Part shown: in pieces, positions 47,945-60,208 of the stretch
Layout of the letters: each line of letters opens with the position of its first letter
Position numbering within the stretch: the stretch's first letter is position 1
DNA from: Pelodera strongyloides
Lineage: Eukaryota > Nematoda > Chromadorea > Rhabditida > Rhabditidae
Direction: 5' to 3'
Assembly: GCA_036852015.1 (NCBI GenBank)
Contig: JAANDG010000588.1
Span: 25,596-89,595, forward strand
Length of the DNA: 64,000 nucleotides
Program-made: the position numbers and the translations under genes
Notes under the pieces: generated by a model
What the model was told of the DNA's origin: nothing
The model's database searches: none
Seen by the model: the letters and a program-made list of their open reading frames with translations, nothing else

Positions 47945-50900
47945 ATGATGATCAGACCGGGCGTTTCGGCCCAAACGTCGGATCTTTCTTCGGATGAAAT
48001 ATCGGTTTGTTGTAGTTATCTTTGCTCTGGGTACTGTAATTTCAACGTGGTGCGGTTGGGCGGTACTGTGATTTTACTAGTTCTTGTGTATCACAGGTAC
48101 AGGTCATTTTCAACGATAAACTTGCGCGCAGTTACTGCGCAAGCGAGGGCCTGCGCCGGTGCGGGACATCAACCCAATTGTATACATAAACTAGTTTATG
48201 GGTAATGTAACAAGTGTGCTGCTCGACTGAAAGTTATTATTTATGAAGAACAACCCAGAATTCAGGTACCTTCGTCTCTATCGATCAGTGATACAGATGC
48301 GGCTGACAATGAAGGTGGAGTTAAGAAGGTAAGATACATCTACATTCGGATTGTGGCGCGGGCGCTGCTCAAAGACTGTCCACCGTGTTGGGCGGCGGAA
48401 CACTAGTGTGTCGAGGGCGGGCCAGGAGTGCGCGATGAGTTTACTTAGCACTATGCCGAGTCGAACGCTACCCTAAGTTAAGTGACATACTTCAATTCAA
48501 TGACATACAAATAAGTAGCAGCAGAACTTGAGATGTGTTTCTACTTTTCAGTTTCTCGAGCACACGTGGAAGAATATCAAGTTTGAGAAACTTCCCGCGT
48601 GGATGCAAGACAACGAATATTTGAGGTTGGTCCGCACCCAAATTGTGTTTGTACAGTATCGGAGCTAATGGCCAACCGGGCATTTAATAAATGCAATGCC
48701 AAACTCAGCGTGGTCGCGCGAAAAAGGTCTCCGCCAAACGCGCGCTCCTTATGCGCGGTAATTTCGCGATTTGGGCGGAGCGGCCGCGCGCGAGAAGTGT
48801 ATTAACGCACAACACGCACAGTTTTCCACTGGTTCCCACATTATTACAGTGGTAGGTACGCTGTGCTTTCGCCGCTCACCCTTTATCCGCCTATGGTATG
48901 CTGCGCAAGATCAAGTTCCCATTTTCAGATCGGGGCACCGACCTCAGTTGCCATCGTTGTGGTTGTGCTTGAAGAGTATCTCGGCGGTACATTCGGAAAC
49001 GGGAAATATTTGGACACATTTATTTGGTGAGTGCATATGTACGAGGCGTATATTTGAGTTGTTCTAGTCAACGCGACGTAATGCTTTATACTTACGATTG
49101 TATGTACAACCTGTCGCTGGCTAAGGTCTTATGTGAATTCCAATACATCAGACTCCGTCGTAGTAGCAAGAACATTGAAACTGTAGGTGAATCATTCTTC
49201 CAGGATGCATTGCATTCCTCGGAATGGGCATCTATTTTATTTGTCGGCCGAATGATGATGTCAACGCAATTGATCGAATCATATTTTCGGCTTTTTTCAT
49301 CGGCGTGAGTTTGCATCTAGTCGCACTTAACTTATTGTAGATAATTTCAATTTACCAGAAGGATGTTACAAACTCAGGGGCGTTGGGTGACATGGCTATT
49401 GTGTTTATAATAATTATAATAATAATAATTTATTACATCATAAAGGTGCGCACAAACATACATATTAAAAAATACAGTTAAGGCAGCAAAACGGTAATAA
49501 GGAGCATAACTATGTATACACATTCTAAATTCTATCCGCTTACAGGCAGTGACATGTCTCGGGATGTCTGCTGCTTTTCATATACTTCTGCCTCATTCAC
49601 CACAGATTTCCGGACTTTTCAGCAAGTGAGCATTTGGCATCCCTAGCGCTATTATGAGGAGCCGTCACAGATCTTCCTCGAAACATTGCTCTGATGCGGC
49701 ACTAATACAGAAAACAGCGTTTCGCGCGCGTAATTAGTACGCGAAGCGTTCTCGCTATGACTTGGCCCACTTCTCGCGCCTGATTTTTTGCTGTATTGTC
49801 AATTGTCACTTTGCCACATTTCCCAAGATAAGAACATAACGAAACATGGGAGCCAATACAGAGCGGCTCACGTGTACTACTCCTGACACTTCAGGAGTGT
49901 TACACGCGAGTGAAACAATTACCTCAACGCGCTTGCAGACTAGATTACACTGGAATAGCGCTTCTGATCGTCGGATCGTTCATTCCGTGGCTACATTACG
50001 CGTTTTGCTGTCGACCGCAACCGAGAATTATTTACATCGTGAGAAATTGTCTGGTTTCGTAAAGTTAGAAAACGTATGAGCACTGGGCTTCATCTATGTA
50101 AAAAGTTACTTCTTTCAATAAGTGTACGTACTGCACATCGAATGAAGTTTCTTGTTTCCCTTTCCCATTGTAATGCGCTTCACACCAAATAATTCTACCG
50201 GTATGAACCCGACAAAAATAGTAAAGGGGGAAAATTGAAGATCATCATTTCAGACAATGATTACCGCACTGGGAATCGCGGCGCTCGTAGTTTCGTTGTT
50301 CGACAAGTTTGCGCAACCAAAGTTTCGGTGAGCACCACTTTTGCTTTACATCCCAATGCATTCACATGTCGAGTTGCAACGAAATGATAATAAGTTGCAG
50401 AGCGCTTCGCGCGCTGGTATTTTGTTCCATGGGGCTGTCCGCGCTCGTTCCAGCTCTTCACGTACTTATCGCTGATGGATGGACATATTTTACGAAAGAG
50501 GTTAGTTAGAACTTATGCGTTCTTATGGGATTTCCTATTCCTATTCGTAACTCAATTTATCGAATGAATAAGAGCGACATATATTTGAATTTTATTTAAT
50601 AGAATTCATACCCAATGCTGTTCTTCGTGCATTGATCAAGTAAATGTTTATTTATTGCATCAATACTATCTCTTTTGTGCTGTCCGAAGGCAATAATATG
50701 TAGTACATTGATTGCCTATTATCACTACTTTATTTAATCAGATACAACATCTATTAGTCACTTCTAAATAAAATTATGTATTCTAGGGCAACTTGTACGG
50801 CCTTCTCATAATGGGCGCACTTTATTTGTTTGGCGCCGCACTATATGCGCTCAGAATACCGGAACGTTTTGCGCCAGGGTTGTGCGACATTTGGGTGGGT

Positions 50901-51529
50901 TTTATATTGTTAAATTGTTATTCTGTGCTCTCTGATGTGGTTTCAAAGTATCCCAAGAATGTCAGTGATTCTGTCAATACTCCGTTGGCACGTGCATTGC
51001 GACGTGTCTACTGGAAAACCGCATTCCCATGTGTTGTACGCAGGCTTATTCGTGTCCCTCTGTGTGCGCTGTCTCATCTTGGCAAACCACCTGCAACGCC
51101 ACTTTAAATGTCTATTTATTCCAGTTCCAATCGCATCAAATCTTCCACGTTTTGGTTCTCCTTGCCGCATTTGTGCATTACACGTTCATTCTGGCCACAA
51201 CGCGTAAGAAGTTGGAGAATGGAAGCTGTGCTGAACAATTGTTGAACAGGTTAGGGGATTTCTAGGGTTTTCAGGTTAGGTTTTTTGAGTCGAACCGACG
51301 AGCCGCAGTGTCTGTCTGCGCTGCTCTTAAGGCAGCGACTTAGGCACTCCGCCACCTGCCCACCAGCAAGAAATCATGGTCAGCTTGAAGCCGTCGTCGT
51401 CAGAATGCCCAGTTACCGTATTTTCATTCTAGATACGGTGTCGAATCAAATCCGTCACTTCTTGGTAAATGGCTGGGACTTGATGAAGAACCGGGAATAG
51501 TCAGCTGGTCACCTGATGATATACTTTAG
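47945..51529 (+). CDS. PAQR / adiponectin-receptor-like seven-helix protein 2 (short N-terminus)
   Basis: 359-residue protein from 12 coding exons with continuous phase: 47945-48004, 48266-48328, 48552-48625, 48929-49026, 49204-49304, 49546-49625, 49939-50038, 50254-50327, 50401-50500, 50787-50894, 51125-51249, 51433-51529. Exons from 48552 correspond one to one with PAQR 1 exons from 43048, but the long PAQR 1 N-terminus is reduced to about 41 residues. Core motifs: [59 protein letters not shown]. The Ser, His, Asp and paired His residues of the zinc site are all present, so activity is likely retained. A start at the second ATG (47,948) is equally possible. One exon corresponding to PAQR 1 45056-45229 is split here into 49939-50038 and 50254-50327, an intron gain or loss. 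Confidence 0.92.
51281..51368 (-). pseudogene. tRNA-Leu(UAA)-like sequence with a broken 3' part
   Basis: On the minus strand GGTGGCGGAGTGCCTAAGTC looks like a leucine tRNA D-arm. A perfect five-base stem around CTTAAGA gives anticodon UAA, and a long variable arm (GCAG..CTGC) follows. The TTCGA is present but the T stem and acceptor stem do not pair, so it is most likely a pseudogene or SINE head. It lies in the last intron of PAQR 2, antisense. Confidence 0.55.
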
Positions 51530-52389
51530 GTCTAAGGCTTAAACCTGCCTTACGCTTATTGATTCGCTAATCACTAGTACGTGTATGGGTATGGACGTAT
51601 TATTCTATGTTTAGTCTGGATAGTTAGTAAGTTAGTCTAGTATTATTCTAGTTTGAACGTGATGGTGCTCAGGAGTATAAACTAGCTTCAACGGTTCCGA
51701 AATGTAAAATCACCTTGTCAAGTCTAGGTCTAGGTCAGGTCATTAACTATATTTACAGTGTTCTTATGCATGTACCTTAAAATATGCCATATATCCTCAA
51801 TCAATAAGTATGATTCTGCTATTGGATAATTATTAATTGGTTGTATTAGGTTCTTTTTCGTAAAGAAGTTTACTTTTTGAACCTTCTTTCACTGCGCTTT
51901 TGTATTCGAATGAGGATATAAATATGATTGCGAATGATATTCTGTGTCTTTTTTCTGTGTAAGACTTAAGATTGTTCCCTTGCTTGGGATGCTCTGTTCC
52001 GTTTTATTTTTGGCTTTGTTCCGGAAACTTTGGCTGGCCTGATGTCACCAAGCACAGATGTGGCGGCCCACTATTTTGGGCCTAGGTAGGCGGCGCTCCG
52101 ACCAAGTTACCTCAGTGCATGAGCGCGATTTGAAAGGGAATATGTAAGCATCCTTTTTGAAGTTAAGCTGTAATATAATGTATGTATCTCCGCTGTATTT
52201 AATATAAAAATAGAAATATGTGCTCATTCGATAGCTCTCCGTTGCGTTAGTGCATTTGAAGCGTATCGTATGTCGATGGGGCAAATTCTGCTTGAATACT
52301 AATTGGAAGGTATTATAATTAGCATGGATCGAGGATTCTATATTACATTGGAGCGGTAGGATCCGGCTATATTTGTTTAATGTCTTAAC
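51530..52389. other. Intergenic region between PAQR 2 and the ATPase beta gene
   Basis: AT-rich with no recognisable gene. It contains the PAQR 2 3' UTR and presumably the promoter of the next gene. GCCTAGGTAGGCGGCG near 52,080 is the only GC-rich patch. Confidence 0.5.
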
Positions 52390-53052
52390 ATGTCTGAGAA
52401 GCAAGCAAGTCGGTCGGATAGGCAACCTCTTCTAAATCAAAATAGTCAGTTTTTATTTTTTATATTTATTTATTTAATTACTAAATCAATGAGGTGCGCG
52501 CCCGAGGATGAGAACATATTACACAAACATATGGCCCACAAGCAATTGACTTTAGTATGAATAGATAGCCGCTGCCATATGCCAAGTGGAATTGTGCACC
52601 TCCCGCTCAACCCTGGCGCACCTCGCGCACACCTCCGGGGAATCGCCGCACCGATGTGGCGAACAGTTGCAACATATACGCTTCCTAGTTTCAGGTATGA
52701 AGGATGAAGTGTCTAACAAATCGGTGTCCCGTAAAGCATCTGAAACATCGGTTAAGTCTGTCACATCGCAAAAACCTCAAAAACCGCAAGAGTCGGTGAG
52801 GAGCACTAAGACAGCGACTAACTCTGTCGTGTCAAAGGTGGCGGATGGGTCTGTGAGCATTGTGGAAAAGAGCAAGAGGTATGAACCAATGCAGCATTTG
52901 CATACCGTAGGTTATACTTATGCATTTGTGCAGTGGAATCAACGCTACGTCCAAAAGTATGTGTGTCTGTTGTGTGTACATGTGTGGGTATGGAATTGGT
53001 GTATATGGGTGTGCGCCTGTATGTTTGTGTGTATGTGTGTGTGGGTATGTAT

Positions 53053-53121
<69 letters not shown>

Positions 53122-56100
53122 CTCTCCTCTGTGTGTGTATATGTGTGCTTGAGGCTTGAATTTTATTTCAGGAAGAAAATCAAAGGACCGAAGCGTGAAG
53201 ACCCACACATTTACGATTGCACGTGTACTTATGTTTGTAAGTGTGTTCGGAAACTTCGCTTCTTTGCAACTCTATTGTATAAGTCTCCATTAACACAAGG
53301 ACTGATGGGCATATAAGAGAGGGCGTCTGTTGGGCGCAGGGCTATGAACCCAGAGTGAGGAAGTTGGAGACATCTAGGGTTTAAGTTAAGGTTTAGGGAC
53401 TACCTACCTACCTATCACCTACATCAAATAAAGCCACCAATATTTTCCAGTCGAGACCATCCTCTACCTGGTCGTGCTCTATGTGATTGTGTTCGCGCTC
53501 GGAGCTGCGATCATTGCTTTGGTCTACTCGCGACATCATGCCATACCCAGAAACTTTGGCAAAGGATCGCTGCTTGGAGGCACACCAAGTGAGTTGACAT
53601 CAGTGGCCGTATGCACAAACGCCGGGAATATGCTCCCAGTCTCCCTCCCAGTGGGAGGTTAGAGAAAGAGAATGATCACACGGATCAGAGACACGCAGAG
53701 ACAAATTCTCCCAACCGGGAAGGCTCCCGCTGTTCGTGCATACGGCCACAGGAGCACTTAGAGCTTAGATATTTTTGAAGTTCAAGAATGTTAGACGAGA
53801 ACATGCCCTGCTTTTTTTAGCGCAGCGGCGAGAACTTCAGTGTTCTGCCGCGAAATTTTAGACAGACACGAAGACGGTCATCTCTACTGGGAGCTCACAC
53901 CTGGTTTATCATCACGAAATATTCATTTAGAGCTGGTCATCGAGCCGAACCCATCGTTCCAGGACCTGAAAGCCTATGGAAAAATCAAATTTAATCCCTC
54001 CGATTCGGACACGTATCTCAAATTGTTGACCAGGATGAAAACAATTCAGCAGAGTTGGTCTTTGATGAAATATATACATCATAAGGAAAATGCATCGAGT
54101 TGATATTGTAAACTCGGAGGAAGTGTTTTTATTGAGCGCGCCTTTATTTAGATGCGCATTATCAAGCATGTAAAATTAGGTAATGATTATGAAATGTGAA
54201 GCTCCAATTCAGGCGGGTTTCTCCCAGTCTATGGGTCTGGTGTCCCGTGGAGTGAATAGGGGCAGTGGGAAGTCAGTGACCATTGTCGAATATAGGGAAG
54301 CCGGAATACAAAAATATGGGACTGAACGTATTTACACATACCTTTTCAGAATACGTCGCGGGCCCCACCAAATGCTCCTCGGAAGAGAGATTCAAACAAA
54401 AGGATGGAAAGTAGAAACTTATTTTCTTTCTCTTCACAAAAATATTGTTTTTCTATATTTTTAAATTTATCTACATAGAAAATTGTAATTTTACTTAATT
54501 TAAGAAAAATATACTATAATTTATTGTTGCCGTGTCTCTTTATATCCGATTTTTCATCTACTTGCCCATAAAAGAGAATTCACAGAACGTCTATAATAGT
54601 TTATAACAGTAACTATTCAAGATCATTCCTCATTTGTATTTTTTGAAAATGATATGTCTTCAGATACACGGAAGAAATGTGCAATGTTGAGCCGTACAAC
54701 TCGCGAAACCCTTATTTGGCGTTTGGCGACTGCGATCTGCACAAGTTGGTTGATTTTATAAACTAGACGTTGCTCATTTACTCTTTTACAATAGTAGCAT
54801 CTCTCATAATAGAATGTAAGTAGCAATAACAATAAATAGTTCACACCTCTTTTTTGTGGTCTGGAAATAAATGTAACTCTGTAAGATACCAGTTCTGTAA
54901 GTAGTTCTATTGTCTGCTCTGTTTTTGTCGTTTCCTTCTTGACTTTGCAATCATCAAATGTTGCTGGAAAGTGACGAAAAGCCAAATTTCAGCGACACAT
55001 TTGGAGAATTCCGAATATGCATTTGGCTTCAGGAAGGGTGAACCCATGTCTGATGCTTCGTTTTAACAAGGTAGAAGAACAAAAAAAAACTATTGAGAGA
55101 AATTTTTATCGTTCTAGTTTGCACCGGCCGGTTTGAAACGCATCATGCACAACTGAGTTCTTGCGTATTACGTTTTTACTTTACTGGAATTTAGCTCGAT
55201 TTTTTTGTTGTAATTTATGTTCATTTGCATAAGCTGCATAAGAATGCTGGTCTACTCGATGTGTTTCAAAAACCGGCCGGTATTTCGCTTTAAACAAAAT
55301 GCGAACTTTTTCAATTTTTCAATTTTTAGATCCTTGGAGTGTATCCCAAAGTGGAAAAGACTGGCTTTATGCACGAAGGTACTGAGGACCAAATTTCAGT
55401 GGTTGGTTATCTTCATCCGCTTTACAAATGGCTTTAAATAGTGAATACACCGAAATTCCGCAGCGATTCGCTCTCCCTATGGCGGAAAAATTGCGCGCGA
55501 CGTAAGTCTCGCGCCTGTTCCAGCGCCTCTGGACGGCACGTACACGTAGTCTTGCATCAACCGAATAATATCTTTCGCGCACAACTGGCGCCCACTCAGC
55601 ATCCCGTTCACTAGGCGAAGTGCGCTGTATTGCAATGGCGGACCTTTTTCACGGGGCGTCCGCGGAGTACAACATTTAGGTGTTAAGGATTGTAAATTTT
55701 ATGTTGCACACAATAAAAACTATTTCATGCAGAAACCAATCTCGAAAGTGAATAATACTCTCAACTATACCCTGGCTGCGGAGAAGAGAGCGTTGGAGGG
55801 AATGTGCAACGGTACAGCTGTAGAGGTATATTATATTCATAATTTTTATATTTTGATCGATTTACGGAAAAGAGGTTCTATGTTTTTGCTGTACAGAAAA
55901 GAGGCTAAAAGGTTAAAAGACGGCGAGGCAATTTGTCATCTTGAACTCGTCGCCTAATGCACAGGACCTCTGCGGAACATGTCATAAGCAAAAATTTGAA
56001 TTTGAACTCTCTTGAGTAAAGTTGCATGCTCTTGAAGCGTAAGAGATTTATTTATAGTTATTAAAAATGATGTTAAAAATGATGAAACGGAGTTTGTTAA

Positions 56101-57042
56101 CCATCCTCCCGGATCCGGAACCTTGCAATCTTTCGTGGCCACATGGATATGGCGTAGTACTACGTACTACTGTCTACGTCCACTTATATACTTATTAGCA
56201 TATGTGCCCTCTCGTAAAAAATGATATTGCAGGATTGTTGTGCGATGAGGCGCTTCGGTTTCACGTGCAAGGCAGACCATGACGAGGTAAGTACATTGCT
56301 ATTTATTTCAAAAATTGCATTTTACCTCTAACTTCATGCTCACGCTATTTCATTATTAACAGTGATAAATGTATAGATTTGACAAACGGTTGATAAGAAT
56401 ATCTATTGGAGAATATAGTTTGCCAAAGTACATGTCCCTCCGCTTTTTCTAAAATATATTCCTGCCCAATCTTAATTTATAGTCTCATTCAGCTATGCGT
56501 TCTCGTTCGATTCAACTATGCGTTCGATAGTTCTCGTTCAGAATTGCACAACAAAGCGATAGACGCAACTTCTTTTCCAAAAACTTGTGTTGACTAACTA
56601 ACTACTGAGTGTGAATGTTCGAAACTATTACGTCAAATTTCTCATTTCTTCTTTATTCAGGTCAAATTTGCCTACTATCCCCGTTTGGGCGCGTCGGTGT
56701 GTGCCTACCCTTTTTGGGGCCAAGACAACTTTGTCCAGCCATTTGTAATGGTCAAGGTGAAGAAGTTGCCAGTTGGAAAGGTATAAATATTATAATTATA
56801 CATCAATTTATATTAATTTATTAAAAAGACCTTGTCGCTGTTGTGTGGTGCATGCTTATGCCACCCGATGAAAATTAAGAAAAATTATGGGCAATTTGCA
56901 AAATGTTTTTGCTATTCAGCTGGTCAAAATTACCTGCACTCCGGCACAAGATTTCTGGAAAACTTTGGACGATGACGAAGAAAATGAGGCCCGTGTTTAC
57001 ATTGAGATGACGAAGAAACCCCAAGCAACTAGGGGATCTTGA
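52390..57042 (+). CDS. Na+/K+-ATPase beta-subunit-like type II membrane protein
   Basis: Exons: 52390-52444, 52695-52878, 53172-53236, 53451-53588, 53841-54053, 54664-54744, 54993-55070, 55330 to about 55,407, 55733-55825, 56233-56286, 56661-56780, 56920-57042. The first three give an unusually long cytoplasmic N-terminus of about 100 residues, Ser/Lys/Gln-rich. One membrane helix follows (ETILYLVVLYVIVFALGAAI), then an extracellular domain with family features: ELTPGLS, FGFRKGEP/PCLMLRFNK (beta-family FGY..GkPC..lKlN), and YYPRLGASVCAYPFWGQDN with VQPFVMVKVKKLPVGK near the end. The beta subunit chaperones and modulates the sodium-pump alpha subunit. Problems: the frame slips one base at the CCC near 55,051-55,053, the phase of exon 54664-54744 is ambiguous, and the 3' end of exon 55330 is uncertain (GTTGGT donor assumed). 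AATAAA at 57085-57090 is the likely poly(A) signal. Confidence 0.82.
53056..53120. repeat. GT microsatellite
   Basis: More than 30 uninterrupted TG units, with diverged TGTGTATG units upstream from about 52,960. In an intron of the ATPase beta gene. Confidence 0.95.
53604..53752. mobile_element. Palindromic element with GTGGCCGTATGCAC ends
   Basis: AGTGGCCGTATGCACAAACG at the left, CGTGCATACGGCCAC at the right; inner CTCCCAGTGGGAGGTTAGAG, and AGAGACACGCAGAGACAAAT resembles the GGCCATATTCACCACT family, so a distant relative is likely. In an ATPase beta intron. Confidence 0.8.
55123..55292. mobile_element. MITE, TTAA clan, subfamily 2
   Basis: CACCGGCCGGTTTGAAACGC on the left (terminal TTAAAGCG lost), CCGGCCGGTATTTCGCTTTAA on the right; inner ATTTAGCTCGATTTTTTTG. 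In an ATPase beta intron, 37 bases before exon 55330. Confidence 0.85.
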
Positions 57043-57084
57043 AGTGGACGATTAATTTTTAGACGCGTTTTAGTGTCTTGTGTG

Positions 57085-57090
57085 AATAAA
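57085..57090 (+). terminator. Poly(A) signal AATAAA of the ATPase beta gene
   Basis: AATAAA 43 bases after the stop codon, followed by a T-rich stretch (CTTGTTCATTTTCTTG). Confidence 0.7.
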
Positions 57091-57142
57091 GAACTTGTTC
57101 ATTTTCTTGACAATGTGTAATGTGTTGCTTGTCGCGATATAA

Positions 57143-57300
57143 TGGGGTTTCAAAGTATGCTGAAAATTTACCGTGAGCTACAAGAGAACATTTTTTATTC
57201 CTATTATATATGCAGGTTTCGTTCAAAAATATGGTAAATACGGTAGCATTGCAGAATCACACAGTTTTTGGGATACTTGCAAACCCCGCAATGTTTTTCT
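57143..57300. repeat. Dispersed repeat with TACGGTA words, copy 3
   Basis: GGGGTTTCAAAGTATGCTGA at the left and TTTTTGGGATACTTGCAAAC at the right are inverted; AAATTTACCG and AAATACGGTA pair inside. Same family as 34,366 and 35,250. Confidence 0.6.
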
Positions 57301-57618
57301 TATTACTAGTGTTGAGCAAGTGCATCATCATGTAGTTGTAAATCATGTTACACACGAGCGAGGGTTAGTTTGTTAGTTTTGTATTTGTCGTTATTATGTT
57401 TGGTCATGTTACATCTTTGATTGGTTTTGTGAGCTTCTACCACTAGCCATGTTTGAAGCGGAATAACATCCCTTTTTCGAAACGTATGTTGAACTAACGT
57501 ATCCTATGTATTTATGGAACTCGTTTGTGTCGCAGCAGCAAAGTTGATCCCACAAGATCATAAAACTGGCAAGGAAAAGCTGAACAAAGTAAAAAAAACA
57601 CATTGTTTATTTATAAAT

Positions 57619-58134
57619 AAGTTTTAATACACGGCATTTCTACACATTTCAACTGATCGAAGGTTGAGTATACAGTTGAGACGACTGCGAACAGCACGAC
57701 GCTCCATGGGACCCAGGAGCTCTATCTGAAATTTTATTTTTCTTAAAGCGGTGTAACACCTGGCTTTTGAAACATGTTGGGCGCTCCATTCCTATGTAGT
57801 GCATGTATATAACTGTGCGATATTGCACGATTGTTAGTCCAATCATACTAATTTGTATCTAATGCACTGGAATGTAGTTATCCAAAGTTCGTTTCGAAAA
57901 CCGGATGTTATATCGCTTTAATCTCGTGCCACGCTCTCTCGACACAAGTGTACCACTGGTGCCCCATTTTGGCCGACATCCAATCCGCTGACATTCCGTA
58001 TTAAGGGTTTTGGAGTCATACAAACGTTTTGAAACCTTACCGCTCTCTTATCAGATCCGTCATCTCGGTTATTTTCGTACATATTCTGTAGTAGATGAAG
58101 TGAAGGCGGCATTACATCTGAAGAACACACATTT
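57619..58134 (-). CDS. Candidate 3' exons of an unrecognised minus-strand gene
   Basis: On the minus strand AATAAA occurs in the reverse of 57,606-57,620. Possible exons: about 58,131-58,041 (after TTCTTCAG, ending at GCG before GTAAGG; reads HLLQNMYENNRDDGSDKRA), about 57,980-57,922 (either DWMSAKMGHQWYTCVERAWH or a second open frame, depending on phase), and 57,727 to about 57,627 (after ATTTCAG; reads IELLGPMERRAVRSRLNC and ends with a Cys-nine-Cys spacing before the stop). A MITE separates the last two. I recognise no family; no upstream exon was found. These may be chance open stretches. Confidence 0.3.
57743..57921. mobile_element. MITE, TTAA clan, AGCGGTATAAC subfamily
   Basis: TTAAAGCGGTGTAACACCTG to AAACCGGATGTTATATCGCTTTAA (last bases at 57921). 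Both TTAA copies are intact. It separates two candidate exons of the unrecognised minus-strand gene. Confidence 0.85.
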
Positions 58135-60208
58135 GTTTTTCTGCGAATAATTGTCCAATTAGCTAGTAAGAGATAATGACCAATTAACTAAATGGCAAAT
58201 TTCTCTCGTAATTGCTTGGTGCTTCTGCAGAATATTTGCAGATGACCCCTCTTATTTGTATTCTCTCCACGTATTTGGCATTAGGCAAGTGGCAAAGCAC
58301 AAAAATGCTATATACATAGTAGATATATAGCGACAGCACACTGCATGTTACTTACGGAGCAAAAATTTAGTTACGCTTGCGCCGCGTTGTTGACAACAAA
58401 AAAGTGTGCGCCTAAGAGTGGCCGCACGCACAAAAGTGAGCCCAAAATGCGCGGCGCACGACAAAGTTGCCCAGATGAAATTATGATCCTTGGTGGAAAA
58501 AAAACTTACAGCACTGAACGAAAATGACGAAGCAGACGAAAAAGAATAGTGAGCGTAGACTGAGCGATGACATTATTATGTGATTTACCTGAAAGTAAAG
58601 CGAATATTATAAATTTAATTTATATTACTTTAGCTTGGCAGGTGCATATAAGGAAAGTGTTCCTTTGCCTTCTGCATTTCCAACAAGCTCTTGACTCGGA
58701 ACGAAACAAAAATAGTATCAATGCAAAAATGTTTCAGATTTTTGAACTAACATCGATGGAAGAATGGTACAATAGTACGAAGATAAGCAACCGAAAAATA
58801 GTACCTAGTATGGTTCAATATCTATGCATGTAGGGTAGGCAAAGAATACAATCAACATGTCTACTATAAGTCAAATGAAAGAGAATTTGTATCGAATCAA
58901 CGAGTGCAATTCTTCTATTTCAATTAAATATATAACCATCATGTCTGTTTAAAAGTTATCTTTGTTTTCTAACAAAACATGTTTTGAATCAAGGATTAGA
59001 ACTTATTGTTGGAACTAACAATAGTTTATCCCTCGGGTGGATTTTCACCTTCTTTTTTTTGTGTCACGACAATGTACATGAACATGAGTCAAGCGATTTC
59101 GCCCAGACCTATTGGGGGATTATTCGGGGCTTATCCCGTACGATTTCAAAAGTTGACTTTACAACTGGGTGACTAGGTGGGTGGAGTGGGATGTACAATA
59201 TACAACACAAACACCCACGCCGCCCACAAACCACCCACTTAGAGGGGATAAAGCCTCCCAAAAATGACCAGACTGATTCAAAATGGCTATTTTCCTTCTT
59301 CTAGTTCGTCTCTCTTCATTTAGCTTTTGTATACTTAGTGTTTGTGCTCATCTTTTTGTGGCAATGAATTATTATTCGTGTATGTTGACTGCGAAAAAAC
59401 GCATTATAAACCCTGTTTCTGTTGTATCTAAAGTAGAACTTCCGTTTCAAAAATCAAAATTTCATGAATTTCAGAACTATGATCGGTAGAACAAGGCTTA
59501 TTTCTACTTTTATTCTGGTTGGATGCACATTTGCAAATGTAAGTAGTCTGTTTATTTTATTGAAGGGGAGGGAGTTACACTGCTGAAGCAGCGCGGTTAC
59601 AGGGCGGGAAAAGGATGTGCGGCGAAACAACGGCGCATATCTGGCATAATTTTTCGAGAAGGTGCACAACTTCTACTCTTCTACAAACTAACTTTTTCGC
59701 TAACTTTTTGCTAACATTTTTTAGACAGAAAAAAAAAGAAACAAAAAAATCAAGGACCTTGCTTTTCGAACATATTCAATATTCTTACCATAAAAAATAC
59801 TGCATGTAGTATAAGTATAGTGTATCACAATCCTCTATTTATATCCAAGATCTGCTCTCAGGTAGCATTGTTTCCAGGACAATGCAGAAAAATTATGACA
59901 TTTAGCTAAAATTATGAGCTTCTTCCTATTTTTAGCGGGAAAAATTCTCATGATTTAGAGGTTTGGGTGTTCGAAAATAAAAATAGTTGAAATAAAAAAG
60001 GTTCTATTGTGTGGTGGGAAAATATAACGAGGAAGTTAAGAATAAGAATTAAGCTGTATGTTATAGTTATAGAACATGATGTCAATTCGTAGTGTTTTTT
60101 AAAATCGTTAAAAAGATAATAAAGCCTTATTGTCTATTGTTAATGAAAGGATTAAAGCTCGAGCTTGTGAAAGATATAAAAAAAAATGCATTGTTATAAT
60201 TTTATAAT

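Noticed and set aside
52945..53208. Cys/Val or Thr/His repeat open frames
   Set aside because: Translations of the GT microsatellite in various frames.
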